Source of the DNA: Mycobacterium sp. 1554424.7
GTDB lineage: Bacteria > Actinomycetota > Actinomycetes > Mycobacteriales > Mycobacteriaceae
Direction: 5' to 3'
Assembly: GCF_001665295.1 (NCBI RefSeq)
Contig: NZ_LZSE01000104.1
Coordinates: forward strand, 1-64,000
DNA length: 64,000 bases
The notes below the pieces were generated by a model, which saw only the letters and a program-made list of their open reading frames with translations, was not told the origin of the DNA and did no database searches. Positions 44,139 through 53,767 of the stretch are shown piece by piece. Numbering within the stretch: position 1 is the first letter of the stretch; every line of letters starts with the position of its first letter. The translations under genes and the position numbers were made by a program.

Positions 44139-44456
44139 TCAGCTTTGCATTTGGTTGTCGAGGTTCCCGCCAGCGTCCGAGTCGGTGTCGGTGTAGCAGG
44201 CTGCGGCCGTGTTCAACGCTGCGGCGAGCGTGAGGCAGGCCTGTTGTATGGCGCGACCCGCTTCTTCGCGCACGCCCGCCCGACCGCTTATCGCTTCGTT
44301 GGACAAGCCGCTGATTAGACCGTGGGTTTCATAGAGCCTGCCCCTGAGATCGACGCTTTCGGTCGCCTGCACCCCGACGCCGGCCTCGGCGGCTGCTCGG
44401 AGCTGATAGTCAGCCGCTTGCTTGAGCTCGTCTGGCTCGACGGTTACACCTGACAT
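44139..44456 (-). CDS. EspC/EspF-like ESX-1 secretion-associated protein
   Basis: A 105-residue protein starting MSGVTVEPDELKQAADYQLR, with AAGGAAATTC before the ATG. It has the EspC/EspF layout: an opening VEP.EL.QAA segment, a central YETHGLISGLSNEAI helix junction, and a C-terminal YxxxD export motif in CYTDTD. Such proteins leave through ESX-1 as partners of EspA or EspE. The EspA/E-like gene lies immediately upstream on the same strand (56-bp gap), giving the normal two-gene order. It shows no damage. Confidence 0.78.
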   Translation of the reverse strand: MSGVTVEPDELKQAADYQLRAAAEAGVGVQATESVDLRGRLYETHGLISGLSNEAISGRAGVREEAGRAIQQACLTLAAALNTAAACYTDTDSDAGGNLDNQMQS

Positions 44457-44511
44457 GAATTTCCTTAACGGTTGATCGCGGATGTGCTGCGTTTGTGGCG
44501 CGTCGCAGTTT

Positions 44512-45756
44512 TCACAGCGCGTCCGCCGGCGCTGGAGCCGGCGTCTGTTCAAGGCCGGCTGCCGTGACGTCGATCGGTGCCCGCTCGTTCCGCTGCGTTC
44601 CCGAGGCGGCCTCGGTGTCTTCGCTCTCGCCGGCGCGGACGGCCTGTTCGGGGACGGCCGGTTCGCCCGGCGGGTTGCTGCTGTTGCTGGGCGAGGTGAG
44701 GCTGCCGGCGAGGTTTGCGGCTTGCCCCGACCGTTGGCCCGGCTGAGCCACGCTGGGCATCGGCGACCCCGGCGTCAAAGCTGCCCCTCGATGCGGTGTC
44801 GCGGCGACCTCCGGTGAGTGCACGCTGAGACGTTGGCCCTCACCGGTTGACGCATCCAGCGACGTTCGCTGCGGGCCCGAACCGCTAGTCGAGCCGGGCG
44901 AGGAGGCCGCGGTCGGCGTGCCCGCGGTCCGCGACGACACCGACACGGTGCTGGAGTCGTACGCGCCATCCGAAGCGACCGACGCATTAGATTGCGGCGC
45001 AGGGGCTGACGCATAGGCTTCGATCGCCGCCAGCACGGCCGCGAGCACGTCACCGTAGGCCAGCCTGTTCACCGCTTGTTGGGTTTGTATCGAGGTGCCC
45101 AGACACCAGCTGAGCAGAGCCACGGCAGCACCTACCGCAGCCGCGGAGACCGCGATTGCCGCAGTGCGCGCCTTGAAGAAAGTGTAATAGTTGGATTCCA
45201 GGAAAACGATCATCGGGTATACCGCGATAAGGACATCCTGCTCTATCCCTATCCCCAATTGCGTCTGACTAACGCACTCGGCGTGGTCTTTCACAAGCTT
45301 TTCCATCTCGCGGTCCAGATCGGTCATCGTCTGGGCTTGAGTGATGAGTGCGGAGTTCGCCGTGGTATAGGCGTCCGCCGCCGCGCCCTGCCAGCTTTGC
45401 GGAACGGCCATCCGCAGCAGGTCGGCGACGTCAGTGAAGTCCCGTGAACCGCTTTCGAAGCAATCGCCCTGGAACGGATTGGTAGGCGATCCCTTCCACG
45501 CCGACCCGCCAAATGGTATCGACGCACCAGCCAATTGCTGCATGCCCAAGAGGGTGGTTAGAGCGGCCAGGATTATCCTGCTGGGCCACCCGTTCTCTTT
45601 TGCCAGCAAATCTCTTTTTTTTCTTAGCTTACGAATACTAGATAAACGCCTATTGCGACCAATCTCACTAGCCGATTTATTGGCCGTAGGATTATCTAAC
45701 GAGCGGTTCTTAACAACTTTGACTATCTCTAGCTGGGGGCTCCAACTAACTGGCAT
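44512..45756 (-). CDS. EspA/EspE-like ESX-1 secretion-associated protein
   Basis: Up to 414 residues. Core features of the EspA/EspE family: a WxG turn with following tyrosine (SWQGAAADAYTTAN, W122), a long amphipathic helix (LDREMEKLVKDHAECVSQTQ), a hydrophobic segment (about 197-220), a Ser/Thr/Pro/Gly-rich stretch, and the conserved C-terminal ERAPIDVTAAG. EspA/E normally have about 50 residues before the Trp; here the first 60 come from an unusually AT-rich stretch (about 45595-45720), so the true start may be the Met at residue 72 (45543). It is followed by the EspC/F-like gene. Confidence 0.75.
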   Translation of the reverse strand: MPVSWSPQLEIVKVVKNRSLDNPTANKSASEIGRNRRLSSIRKLRKKRDLLAKENGWPSRIILAALTTLLGMQQLAGASIPFGGSAWKGSPTNPFQGDCFESGSRDFTDVADLLRMAVPQSWQGAAADAYTTANSALITQAQTMTDLDREMEKLVKDHAECVSQTQLGIGIEQDVLIAVYPMIVFLESNYYTFFKARTAAIAVSAAAVGAAVALLSWCLGTSIQTQQAVNRLAYGDVLAAVLAAIEAYASAPAPQSNASVASDGAYDSSTVSVSSRTAGTPTAASSPGSTSGSGPQRTSLDASTGEGQRLSVHSPEVAATPHRGAALTPGSPMPSVAQPGQRSGQAANLAGSLTSPSNSSNPPGEPAVPEQAVRAGESEDTEAASGTQRNERAPIDVTAAGLEQTPAPAPADAL

Positions 45757-45781
45757 TGTATCCTCCTATATTATTTAGTGC

Positions 45782-46015
45782 GTGCTGGGGAGACTTCACA
45801 TTTACGACCACTGGGCCGACTCGGGCTTGTCTGTGCCGTTTGAACGGTACTTCGAGTTTTTCCGGGCATCGGCACGAGCTGTGGGTTGCCGCGTGCTGTT
45901 TACGAACGCGCGGAAGGTGGTCGGCCACGACACTCTATGGATCGCAGCGACTTCGCCGATGGCTGAGCCGATCTGGGTGCGCACCCGCGTAGCACCGCCT
46001 CGGTGGCCTCGCTGA
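45782..46015 (+). CDS. Possible small hypothetical protein
   Basis: A 77-codon frame with fairly consistent G/C at third positions (MLGRLHIYDHWADSGLSVPF, then CRVLFTNARKVVGHDTLWIA). It is divergent from the EspA/E-like gene. No family recognised and no strong RBS; it may be a gene fragment. Confidence 0.35.
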   Translation: MLGRLHIYDHWADSGLSVPFERYFEFFRASARAVGCRVLFTNARKVVGHDTLWIAATSPMAEPIWVRTRVAPPRWPR

Positions 46016-47575
46016 GCGACTCACGCTCCAAAGGGTTTTCCGGCATCGACAACGAGTCTGGGTCCACTGCATGGCAATTCGCTTGCATCCATAAAGGATG
46101 TCGCGAGGCGAGGTGACCGTGCCGTCGTTGCGCGACCTGCAGACCGCACCTCACATGCCGGTGCGGTCGGGTCGTCAGTGACCACATGCCTCATACCGCA
46201 TCCCGTCAGACCCGCGCGTCACCCGCACTCCTTGTAGCCCAAACAACTAGTGTTGTACCGTCAGCCGAGGCCCTTGGTTCCCCGAAGGCTTCGCAACCTT
46301 TCAGACTCGCAGGACCTGAGGGCCTCGTGCAACGACTGAGAGGGCGAAATCGCGCCTGTCTGCTGAAGTTCCAAGAACAACGGGGTTAAGCGTACCGCAG
46401 TTTTCACCCGGCAAACGCAGCAGTTTGATGGGCAGATTGCCCACGGCCCGGCCGAGATGGTCAAGGAGTGTTCGACCGTTGTCTGCGGTTGCGCGCGCGG
46501 ATAACGGATAAACACCGCTGGCGCATAGGCGTCGAGACCGAGTGTGGTGAAGTGCTGCGGCGGTCGGTCGCACTGTGATCGGTGGTGCGCTAATCGTAGG
46601 TAACGTAGGCACGGTGCGCGCCCAGGAGCATGACATTTACTGTTGGCTATGTCGGCGCCCTGGCGGGTCTCCGTGTCCAGTCTTCGCGGCTCGGAGAGCT
46701 CGACGCGCTAGAACCGTCGGTGTTGTCCTGTTGCACCACATCGCCGAGCGCGTAGTCGCCTTCCGCGACCCTTCACTGCCATGAGCGCATTAGTGCCCTT
46801 CTTGCAAGGGATCTGGCGGTATCGCTTCCAACGGCGATCAGTCGGCTGGCGTGACGCCCGCCGTTGCAGGGAAGGCCGATCGGCCGTCGAGCATCCAAAT
46901 GCTAGCGCGGGAACGTGAAACACCGTGTGCCGGCTGATTACTCGGTAATAGCGGTTGCGATCAATGTGTGAGCAACCAGCGGACGGCATGGGCCACGCTG
47001 TTCGAAGGCCGAACCACGAGCACTACGGCGGGTCGGACGACATCGTGATCGGCGGTCGTTCTGGTGGGTAGGACCTAGCCAAAGAGGGCCGCTCGGATCG
47101 TACGGTGCGCTCCTTGCAACACGGTCTCGATTTGCTTGTGGAAGATCGGCTTGCGGCAGGCTCGTGTCTGGCCTAGGCGGCGCATTTCTTTTCGCACTGC
47201 GTAATTCGTTGCGAACTCGCACTCAGACAGCGTTCATTGCAAACGGTTTCGGCGCACGTGAAAATTGACCCGGTGCGGCATCCGCGCGTTGACGGCCTGG
47301 GTCTGGTGGCCGGGCTGACGGGAACGGAGACCAGCAGCCGGCTGAGTACCCAAACATCTCGTTGTCGTGGTGGTCGTTTGATTGGGGGGTTTTGGTTCCA
47401 CGGTTTGGTCGGCTGATTGGGGGATGGCGTGCCTCGGTGGTGGGTTCCTACGGTTTGCGGTCATGGCGATGAAATGTTCGGTCCGGTATGGGTTCGGGGT
47501 TTCGTGTCTGGAGGGGTGTGGGGTGGCGGTTGGTGTGGTTGTGGGGTCGGCGAGCGCGGTCGTGGGCGAGGGGTC
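46016..47575. other. Gene-free region, 1.56 kb
   Basis: No credible gene on either strand. Scattered frames are short and unlike the window's coding style. Confidence 0.45.
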
Positions 47576-48409
47576 ATGATCGATATCACGTTGCTGGGGA
47601 CGGGTAGTCCTATCCCTGATCCGTTGCGTGCGGGTCCTTCGACGTTGGTGCGTGCCGGTGGGCAGGTGCTTTTGGTCGATTGCGGGCGCGGTGTATTGCA
47701 GCGGGCGGCAGGCATTGGGGTTGGTGCGGCGGCGTTGTCTGCGTTGCTGCTTACGCATCTGCATAGTGACCACATCACCGATCTGGGTGACGTCTTGATT
47801 ACGCGATGGACGACGACGTTTGGGCCCGAGCAGGCTCCGTTGCCCATTATCGGGCCGCCGGGTACCGCCGCGGTGGTCGAAGCGACGTTGGCGGCTCTGG
47901 GCAGCGATATCGGTTATCGGTTGACCCATCATGACGATCTAAGCCACCCCCCGGCCGTCGAGGTCTGCGAACACGTTGATGGTGTGGTGTGGGAGCGCGA
48001 CGGCGTCCGTATCGTCGCTGCACCCACTGATCATCGGCCGGTGGAGCCCACGATCGGGTTTCGCATTGAGCATGAGGACGTGGCGGTGGTGTTGGCCGGT
48101 GACACGGTGCCGTGTGCGAGCCTTGACGAGCTGGCTCGTGGGGCAGATGCTTTGGTGCACACTGCGATCCGTAAGGATTTGATCGCGCTGGCCCCACTGC
48201 AGCGTCTGAAGGACATTTGCGGGTATCACTCGTCGGTCGAAGAAGCCGCTTCCACCGCGGCCCGGGCTGGGGTGGGCACGTTGATCTTGACGCACTATGT
48301 GCCTGCGCCGGCGCCCGAGCAAGAACAGCAGTGGCGTGAGCTGGCGGCTTCCGCGTTTGGTGGCCGCGTCGAGTTGGGCCCCGACCTGCACCGAGTTGAA
48401 ATCGGGTGA
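47576..48409 (+). CDS. Ribonuclease Z / MBL-fold metallohydrolase
   Basis: A 277-residue metallo-beta-lactamase-fold enzyme starting [20 protein letters not shown]. The zinc site is complete by eye: [13 protein letters not shown] (HxHxDH), [13 protein letters not shown] (Asp ligand) and ILTHYVPAP (late His), with [11 protein letters not shown] supplying another His. RNase Z matures tRNA 3' ends; M. tuberculosis Rv2407 is the same size. The open frame from 47417 is not part of the gene. Its stop overlaps the GTG of the following hydrolase (GTGA). Confidence 0.9.
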   Translation: MIDITLLGTGSPIPDPLRAGPSTLVRAGGQVLLVDCGRGVLQRAAGIGVGAAALSALLLTHLHSDHITDLGDVLITRWTTTFGPEQAPLPIIGPPGTAAVVEATLAALGSDIGYRLTHHDDLSHPPAVEVCEHVDGVVWERDGVRIVAAPTDHRPVEPTIGFRIEHEDVAVVLAGDTVPCASLDELARGADALVHTAIRKDLIALAPLQRLKDICGYHSSVEEAASTAARAGVGTLILTHYVPAPAPEQEQQWRELAASAFGGRVELGPDLHRVEIG

Positions 48410-49271
48410 TACCCCCCAGCGTGCATGCCTGGCGCGCGGGCGGCCGATGGCTACCCACAACCGCGGGATCGATATTTGTCCGCTCCAGTGACGGCGATGG
48501 CCCGACGGTGCTGCTGTTACACGGCTATCCGTCGAGCTCATTCGACTTCCGAACCGTGCTCCGCACCTGACGGGTCGCGCATGGGTGACGATGGATTTTC
48601 TTGGCTTCGGGCTATCGGATAAGCCGCGGCCGCACCGCTACAGCGTGCTTGAGCAAGCTGATTTGGTGCAACAGGTCATTGCCCGCACGTGCTCTGGTCC
48701 GGTGGTTCTGATCGCCCACAACATGGGCAGCTCGGTGGCAACCGAGCTGCTAGCTCGCGACCTCGAGGGCACCTTGGGTTTTGACCTGCGGCGGGCCGTG
48801 CTGACCAACGGGAGTGTGATCCTCGACCGGGCTAGCTTGCGACCCATCCAGAAGGTGCTGCGCGGCCCGTTGGGTCCGATCGCGGCGCGACTTTTCAACC
48901 GGCGCATGTTTATCCGCGGTCTGGCGCGCCTGTTTAGCCCTGAGTATCCGCTGTCTTCGGAGGAGGCCCAGGCTCAATGGATGCTTTTGTCCCACAATGG
49001 GGGACATCGCATCGCTCACCTGCTGATCTCCTATCTCAACGAGCGACAGCAGTTCGCGTCGCGTTGGCACGGTGCGGTCCGCAACTGGCCCAAGCCGCTC
49101 GGATTCTTGTGGGCACTGCGTGACCCCGTCGCCACGATCCATGTGCTCAACGGGTTGCAGGAACTTCGACCTACTGCTCCCGTCTTCGAACTGCCGGGCC
49201 TGGGGCATTATCCGCAGCTCGAAGAACCGCGGACCTTCGCCGCGGGTGCGCTGCGATTGCTCGACATGTAG
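48406..49271 (+). pseudogene. Alpha/beta hydrolase with a -1 frameshift
   Basis: The first 51 codons from a GTG coupled to the RNase Z stop read GPTVLLLHGYPSSSFDFRTV and then hit TGA. The rest of the protein continues in another frame from about 48561: HLTGRAWVTMDFLGFGLSDK, then IAHNMGSSVATELLARD (nucleophile elbow) and LPGLGHYPQLEEP (catalytic His). Adding one base after GTGCT near 48561 restores a complete 288-residue haloalkane-dehalogenase/epoxide-hydrolase-type enzyme. The nucleophile position in AHNMGSS carries Asn where Ser or Asp is expected, so activity would be doubtful even in frame. It is either a recent pseudogene or an assembly error. Confidence 0.8.
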
Positions 49272-49778
49272 GTTTGCCCTGTCGATTCATTGGTTGCTAT
49301 GTGCATGGATGACAGCGCAGGCCAGCAGGACACCGCCGAGGTTTTCGAATACCCGCGGTCTGATCACGCGCACGGGCTTCTTGTGCACCGCATCGACTCT
49401 CCGCCGATCGGTGGACAAACATTGACCATCAAAGCCGCCGATCGGTGGTACCGACGCGAGGCGTGTTGGTTCCACACTTGGGATCTCGGTATCGGGCATC
49501 GACTACCGATCAGGCTCAAAACAGCCGCGTCGGGTTCTTTTGAGGCGTGCAAGAGCTGACAAACGTCGGCTCGGCCATGACCCTGGTCGTATCGACCGGT
49601 GGAACGGGCCCGTCACCGAAGCGCTCAAATGTTGCGTGCCGCAACACCGGTGGGCTCGACACCGGATGCGCAACCACCGCACGGGATGGGTTGAGATGGA
49701 TGCCGGAGTGACGACCGGGACCGGACACTCCCGTCCGCGGTGCGTTGCCACGTTCACCGCCAGACGAAGGAGGCTGCC
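49272..49778. other. Gene-free region, 507 bp
   Basis: No recognisable gene. The RBS GAAGGAGG of the acyl-CoA dehydrogenase is at the right edge. Confidence 0.4.
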
Positions 49779-50936
49779 ATGAAACTGGCGCTCACACCCG
49801 AGGAAGCCGCATTCCGCGACGAACTCCGCACCTTCTACACCACCCAGATCCCGGAGGAGCTCCGCGAGGCTGTGCGACAGGGCTCTGTCCTGTCGCGCGA
49901 TCAGATCGTCGCCAGCCACAAGATCCAGAACGATAACGGGCTCGCGGTGCCGAGCTGGCCGGTCGAATGGGGCGGCAAGGACTGGACGCCCACCCAGTAC
50001 CAGATCTGGGCCGACGAGATGCAGCTGGCGTGCGTGCCCGAGCCGCTGCATTTCAACACCAAGATGGTGGGCCCGGTGATCGCCGAATTCGGTTCCCAGG
50101 AAATCAAGCAGCGCTTCCTGCCGCCGACGGCCAGCCTCGACATCTGGTGGTGCCAAGGTTTTTCCGAGCCTGAGGCCGGTTCCGACCTGGCGTCGCTGCG
50201 CACCACCGCGGTCCGCGACGGCGACAGCTACGTGGTCAACGGCCAGAAGACCTGGACGACGCTGGGCCAGTACGCGGACTGGATTTTCTGCCTGGTGCGC
50301 ACCGACCCGCATGCGCCCAAGCGGCAGGCCGGCATTTCGTTTCTGCTCATCGACATGGCGACGCCGGGCATCGGCCTGCGCCCGATCACGACGATCGACG
50401 GGGGCCGCGAAGTCAATGAAGTGTTCTTCTCCGACGTCCGCGTTCCGGCCGACCAGCTTGTCGGGCAAGAAAATCAGGGCTGGACGTACGCAAAATTCCT
50501 GCTTGGCAACGAACGTACCGGCATCGCCGGGGTGGGCTGGACCAAGGTTCGCCTGCTGGAGGTGAAAAAGCACGCGAGGGAAACGGGTCTACTCGACGAC
50601 CCGTTGTTCGCGGCGCGCCTCGCCGAGGCCGAAAACGAGGTGCTGGCACTGGAACTCACCCAGTCGCGGGTAACCACCGACTCCGCGGACGGCCAGCCCA
50701 ACCCGGCGTCGTCGGTGCTCAAGATGCGTGGCAGCCAACTTCAGCAGATTGCCACGGAGCTGCTGGTCGAGGTGGCGGGCCCGGACGCGCTGCCCGCCAA
50801 CGCTGAAGACATTTCGTCCCCGGCGTGGGCGCAGACCAGTGCCCCGCACTATCTCAACTACCGCAAGACATCGATCTACGGCGGCAGCAACGAAGTGCAG
50901 CGCAACATCATCGCGTCCACCATTCTGGGATTGTGA
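49779..50936 (+). CDS. Acyl-CoA dehydrogenase, large subunit type
   Basis: A 385-residue acyl-CoA dehydrogenase with ATG at 49779 after GAAGGAGG. N-terminal helical domain (MKLALTPEEAAFRDELRTFY), FAD/substrate loop WWCQGFSEPEAGSDLASLRT, GQKTWTTLGQYADWIFCLVR, and the C-terminal YGGSNEVQRNIIASTILGL that closes the flavin site. A catalytic Glu is not obvious at the usual late position, as expected when it is supplied by one chain of an alpha2beta2 FadE pair. The next gene is the second subunit, 7 bp on. Such pairs in mycobacteria act on sterol side chains or long-chain acyl-CoAs; the substrate here is unknown. Confidence 0.93.
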   Translation: MKLALTPEEAAFRDELRTFYTTQIPEELREAVRQGSVLSRDQIVASHKIQNDNGLAVPSWPVEWGGKDWTPTQYQIWADEMQLACVPEPLHFNTKMVGPVIAEFGSQEIKQRFLPPTASLDIWWCQGFSEPEAGSDLASLRTTAVRDGDSYVVNGQKTWTTLGQYADWIFCLVRTDPHAPKRQAGISFLLIDMATPGIGLRPITTIDGGREVNEVFFSDVRVPADQLVGQENQGWTYAKFLLGNERTGIAGVGWTKVRLLEVKKHARETGLLDDPLFAARLAEAENEVLALELTQSRVTTDSADGQPNPASSVLKMRGSQLQQIATELLVEVAGPDALPANAEDISSPAWAQTSAPHYLNYRKTSIYGGSNEVQRNIIASTILGL

Positions 50937-50943
50937 GGCAGCC

Positions 50944-52050
50944 ATGGACTTTCAGCTGAGCGACGAACAGGCCTTGCTGTGCGACACCACCCGCGACCTG
51001 CTGTCGCGTACCTACGACCCGGAAAGCCGCAACACGATCATCGAGAGCGATCTCGGCTGGAGCCGGGAGGTCTGGACCCAGCTCGCCGACACCGGCATTT
51101 TGAGCCTCGGGTTCGCCCCGGACGAGTCGGGCCAGATCGAGATCATGGTGGTGCTCACCGAGATCGGCCGAAGGCTGGCGCCCGAGCCCGTCGTGCACGC
51201 CGCCCTGGCGCCCGGGGCGTTGATCGCCGAGCGCGGCAGCGACGCGCAAAAGCAACTGCTCGACGAGGTCGCGGCCGGTCGAAAGCTGCTCGCGTTCGCT
51301 CACCTGGAAGCCGGTCGCCGGAAACCTACCGCGACCGTCTCCACTCAGGCCGCACGGCAAGGCAATTCGTGGACAGTGAGCGGAACGAAGACCCCGGTCC
51401 TGGCGGGCGACTGCGCCGACACGCTGGTGGTCAGCGCGGAACTGCCGGACGGCGGCACCGGATTGTTCCTCGTCGACGGTGGCGCAGTGAACCGGCACCC
51501 CTTCCCCACGTTTGACGGCCAGCGCGGCGCTCAGATTGAACTCGCCGCCGCACCGGCCGAGCCCCTCGGCGAGGCGGTAGACGCCGCGCCCACCATCCGC
51601 GACGCGATCATCCGCATCCAGTCCGCCCTATGCTGCGAAGCCGTCGGTGCCATGGAGGAGGCGTTGCGGCTCACCACCGACTACCTAAAAACCCGCAAGC
51701 AATTCGGCGTCACGCTCAACAAATTCCAGGCGCTCACCCAGCGCGCCGCTGACATGTACGTGTCGCTGGAATTGGCCCGCAGCATGAGCTTTTACGCCGC
51801 CATGTCGATCGCCGACGGCAACCTCGACCCGGTGATCGCCTCGCGGGCCAAACTCCAGGTCGGCAGGTCCGCGCGGCACATCGCACAGGAGGCGATCCAG
51901 CTGCACGGCGGCATCGGGATTACCGCAGAACATCCCGTCAGCCACTACGCCGCCCGACTGACCGCCATCGAGCACACGCTGGGCTCCTCGCTGGATCACC
52001 TGCATGTGCTGGTCGATCACATCGCCGAGTACGACTTGGCCCGGCTTTAA
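50944..52050 (+). CDS. Acyl-CoA dehydrogenase, second subunit type
   Basis: A 368-residue acyl-CoA dehydrogenase-like protein beginning MDFQLSDEQALLCDTTRDLL. The middle domain is reduced and lacks the usual FAD loop wording (HLEAGRRKPTATVSTQAARQ). The C-terminal domain is canonical: TTDYLKTRKQFGVTLNKFQA, then AIQLHGGIGITAEHPVSHYA. That is the pattern of the smaller partner in heteromeric FadE enzymes. It is co-transcribed with the preceding subunit. The open frame from 50728 is inside the first gene and is not used. Confidence 0.92.
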   Translation: MDFQLSDEQALLCDTTRDLLSRTYDPESRNTIIESDLGWSREVWTQLADTGILSLGFAPDESGQIEIMVVLTEIGRRLAPEPVVHAALAPGALIAERGSDAQKQLLDEVAAGRKLLAFAHLEAGRRKPTATVSTQAARQGNSWTVSGTKTPVLAGDCADTLVVSAELPDGGTGLFLVDGGAVNRHPFPTFDGQRGAQIELAAAPAEPLGEAVDAAPTIRDAIIRIQSALCCEAVGAMEEALRLTTDYLKTRKQFGVTLNKFQALTQRAADMYVSLELARSMSFYAAMSIADGNLDPVIASRAKLQVGRSARHIAQEAIQLHGGIGITAEHPVSHYAARLTAIEHTLGSSLDHLHVLVDHIAEYDLARL

Positions 52051-52128
52051 CGAGGCAGAGCCCATGGCTGAGCTCGCGAAGCTGCCGATGGGCGGCCGCT
52101 GGTCGGAACCGCCCGGAGCGCGTGAGCA

Positions 52129-52347
52129 ATGACACCGACACCATGCCAGCGCGAACCCGAACGCTGGGTCGATCGAGACCATCGCAACTACGCGCGCCGG
52201 CACTGCTTGGTCTGCCCGCGCCGCCGCTGGTGTGCGCTACAAGCACTTGAGGTAGCCGATTACGGTATGTGGGCCGGGATCTGGATCGATCACGACCGCA
52301 GCGTCATGGCTCCCCATCTGCTCGAGATCGTGCAGGATACTCGGTAA
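52129..52347 (+). CDS. WhiB-like Fe-S protein, short form
   Basis: A 72-residue protein with four cysteines in WhiB spacing: Cys6, Cys26, Cys29, Cys35 (CQREPERW, then HCLVCPRRRWC). The turn GMWAGIW resembles the G[VI]WGG loop, with Ala for one Gly. WhiB proteins carry a [4Fe-4S] cluster and regulate transcription with sigma factors. The usual basic C-terminal DNA-binding tail is absent (it ends HLLEIVQDTR), so this short form could lack direct DNA contact. It follows the acyl-CoA dehydrogenase pair by 78 bp on the same strand. Confidence 0.72.
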   Translation: MTPTPCQREPERWVDRDHRNYARRHCLVCPRRRWCALQALEVADYGMWAGIWIDHDRSVMAPHLLEIVQDTR

Positions 52348-52694
52348 CATCAGCCCCACAGAGTTCAGAACGCTCTGGACCTATTCGATCCCTCAACTCG
52401 CGTAACCACGGCTGGAAACCGCGGGGACAGATCAAGTCGTGGAGCGACTTCGTTGCCCGGTGTCGGGCAGAAAGAATGTGCAACACAAGATCGAATAAGC
52501 GCCGGGGCATGCACAGGATCATCCGCAACCCCGCCGCGGTCAACAGACTCCTCGCGTCGGGCCGGGGACTCAACGAGGGGCGGCGGCACGTGGATGATCC
52601 GGGTCCGCAGGCGGCAGTTCGGATGGGAGCCAGCATCGGGGAGTTTCGTGGTCGCCAGTGGGTGGATCCCGACGCCCATTGCCGAATTCCTGCT
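52348..52694. other. Intergenic, 347 bp
   Basis: No supportable gene between the WhiB-like gene and the convergent acetyltransferase. Confidence 0.4.
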
Positions 52695-53513
52695 TTATTC
52701 TTCGCAACGAGGTGACCACACGTAGGGCGTGGTCGTCGTCACCGCATCAAAACCTAGCCGACGCAAGATCGGTGCACTGTCAGCGGAGGCATCCACCTGC
52801 AGAAGTCTCACACCACGGGCAACTGCGATGCGGGCGCGAGTGGCAACCAGTGCGCGATAGATCCCCCGGCCCCGCCAGTGGGGCAATGTCGATCCACCCC
52901 ATAAGCTGGCGAACTCTGTGCCCGGATGCAAGCCCAGCCACCCTGCCGAAACAATCTCACTGTCGGCCTCGGCAATGAAAACTGCGGTCTCATCCGGCGC
53001 GTTCGCGACCCTTGCTGTGAGATCGTCGGCGAGCCAACCCCAATCCTGCTGCCAAACCGCTGATTGCAGCGCAGAGATTCGCTGCATATCGCCGGACGCG
53101 GTAACTTGACGAACGACCAGCCCATCGGGCAATGGCGGCGCCACCGTCATCTGATCGGCAAGGCCGATCATCACCATTTCCTGCTTTTCGGGAATGAAGC
53201 CGGCCGCACGTAGGCGATCAGTCAGGTCATCTGGCTTGTCGTGGCCATGCGTTTTCCATTCCACCGCCTCGCCCCGCGCGGCGAAGTATTCACGCTGCCG
53301 GCCAATCAACCGGTCCAATTCGATACCTCGCAGTCCAATGTCTGCTGGGGCGCAGATCAAACCACGGACCTGGCCCACGACCCGCAGCAGCGAACCATCC
53401 CGCTCGCAGCGGGCCATGTGCGCCAGATCCGACGGTAACCCCCGCATCTGCATGTCATAGGAGTGAAGTAGGCCTTCAATGTCTTTCATATGGTTGCCAG
53501 CTGGTTTGGACAC
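52695..53513 (-). CDS. GNAT-family N-acetyltransferase
   Basis: A 272-residue protein. The C-terminal 140 residues form a GNAT fold: ETAVFIAEADSEIVSAGWLG, then SLWGGSTLPHWRGRGIYRAL with the acetyl-CoA P-loop (RGRGIY), VATRARIAVARGVRLLQVDA, and ILRRLGFDAVTTTTPYVW. The N-terminal half is a second, degenerate GNAT-like repeat. The acceptor is unknown. An alternative Met lies eight residues in. It is convergent with the WhiB-like gene and has no operon partner. Confidence 0.88.
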   Translation of the reverse strand: MSKPAGNHMKDIEGLLHSYDMQMRGLPSDLAHMARCERDGSLLRVVGQVRGLICAPADIGLRGIELDRLIGRQREYFAARGEAVEWKTHGHDKPDDLTDRLRAAGFIPEKQEMVMIGLADQMTVAPPLPDGLVVRQVTASGDMQRISALQSAVWQQDWGWLADDLTARVANAPDETAVFIAEADSEIVSAGWLGLHPGTEFASLWGGSTLPHWRGRGIYRALVATRARIAVARGVRLLQVDASADSAPILRRLGFDAVTTTTPYVWSPRCEE

Positions 53514-53767
53514 TAGTGTGACCTCAATTGTTCGATTCGCTTGACTCTTGGGACGCGCGGGCGGTTTTAGGCGATGGCCATCGGGTTTGGCTCATGTGCC
53601 TCGTGGATGTTGACCGACGCAGCCTCGATGGGTGCACTTCCGCTAGGTTCTTTGCCGGCGCCACCTTGGCACCGCTGACGTCTGCAGCGAGGGCGGCATG
53701 CTTGGCACGGTGCCGCCCCGCCCGGCGACACTGGTCCGCCGAAGGATCAGCATTGCATGGCTTTCCG
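53514..53767. other. Short intergenic region
   Basis: No gene. Antisense frames here are extensions of shadows of the PPE gene. Confidence 0.4.

Noticed and set aside
49503-50573. 356-codon minus-strand frame
   Set aside because: Antisense to the acyl-CoA dehydrogenase; its composition mirrors the real gene.
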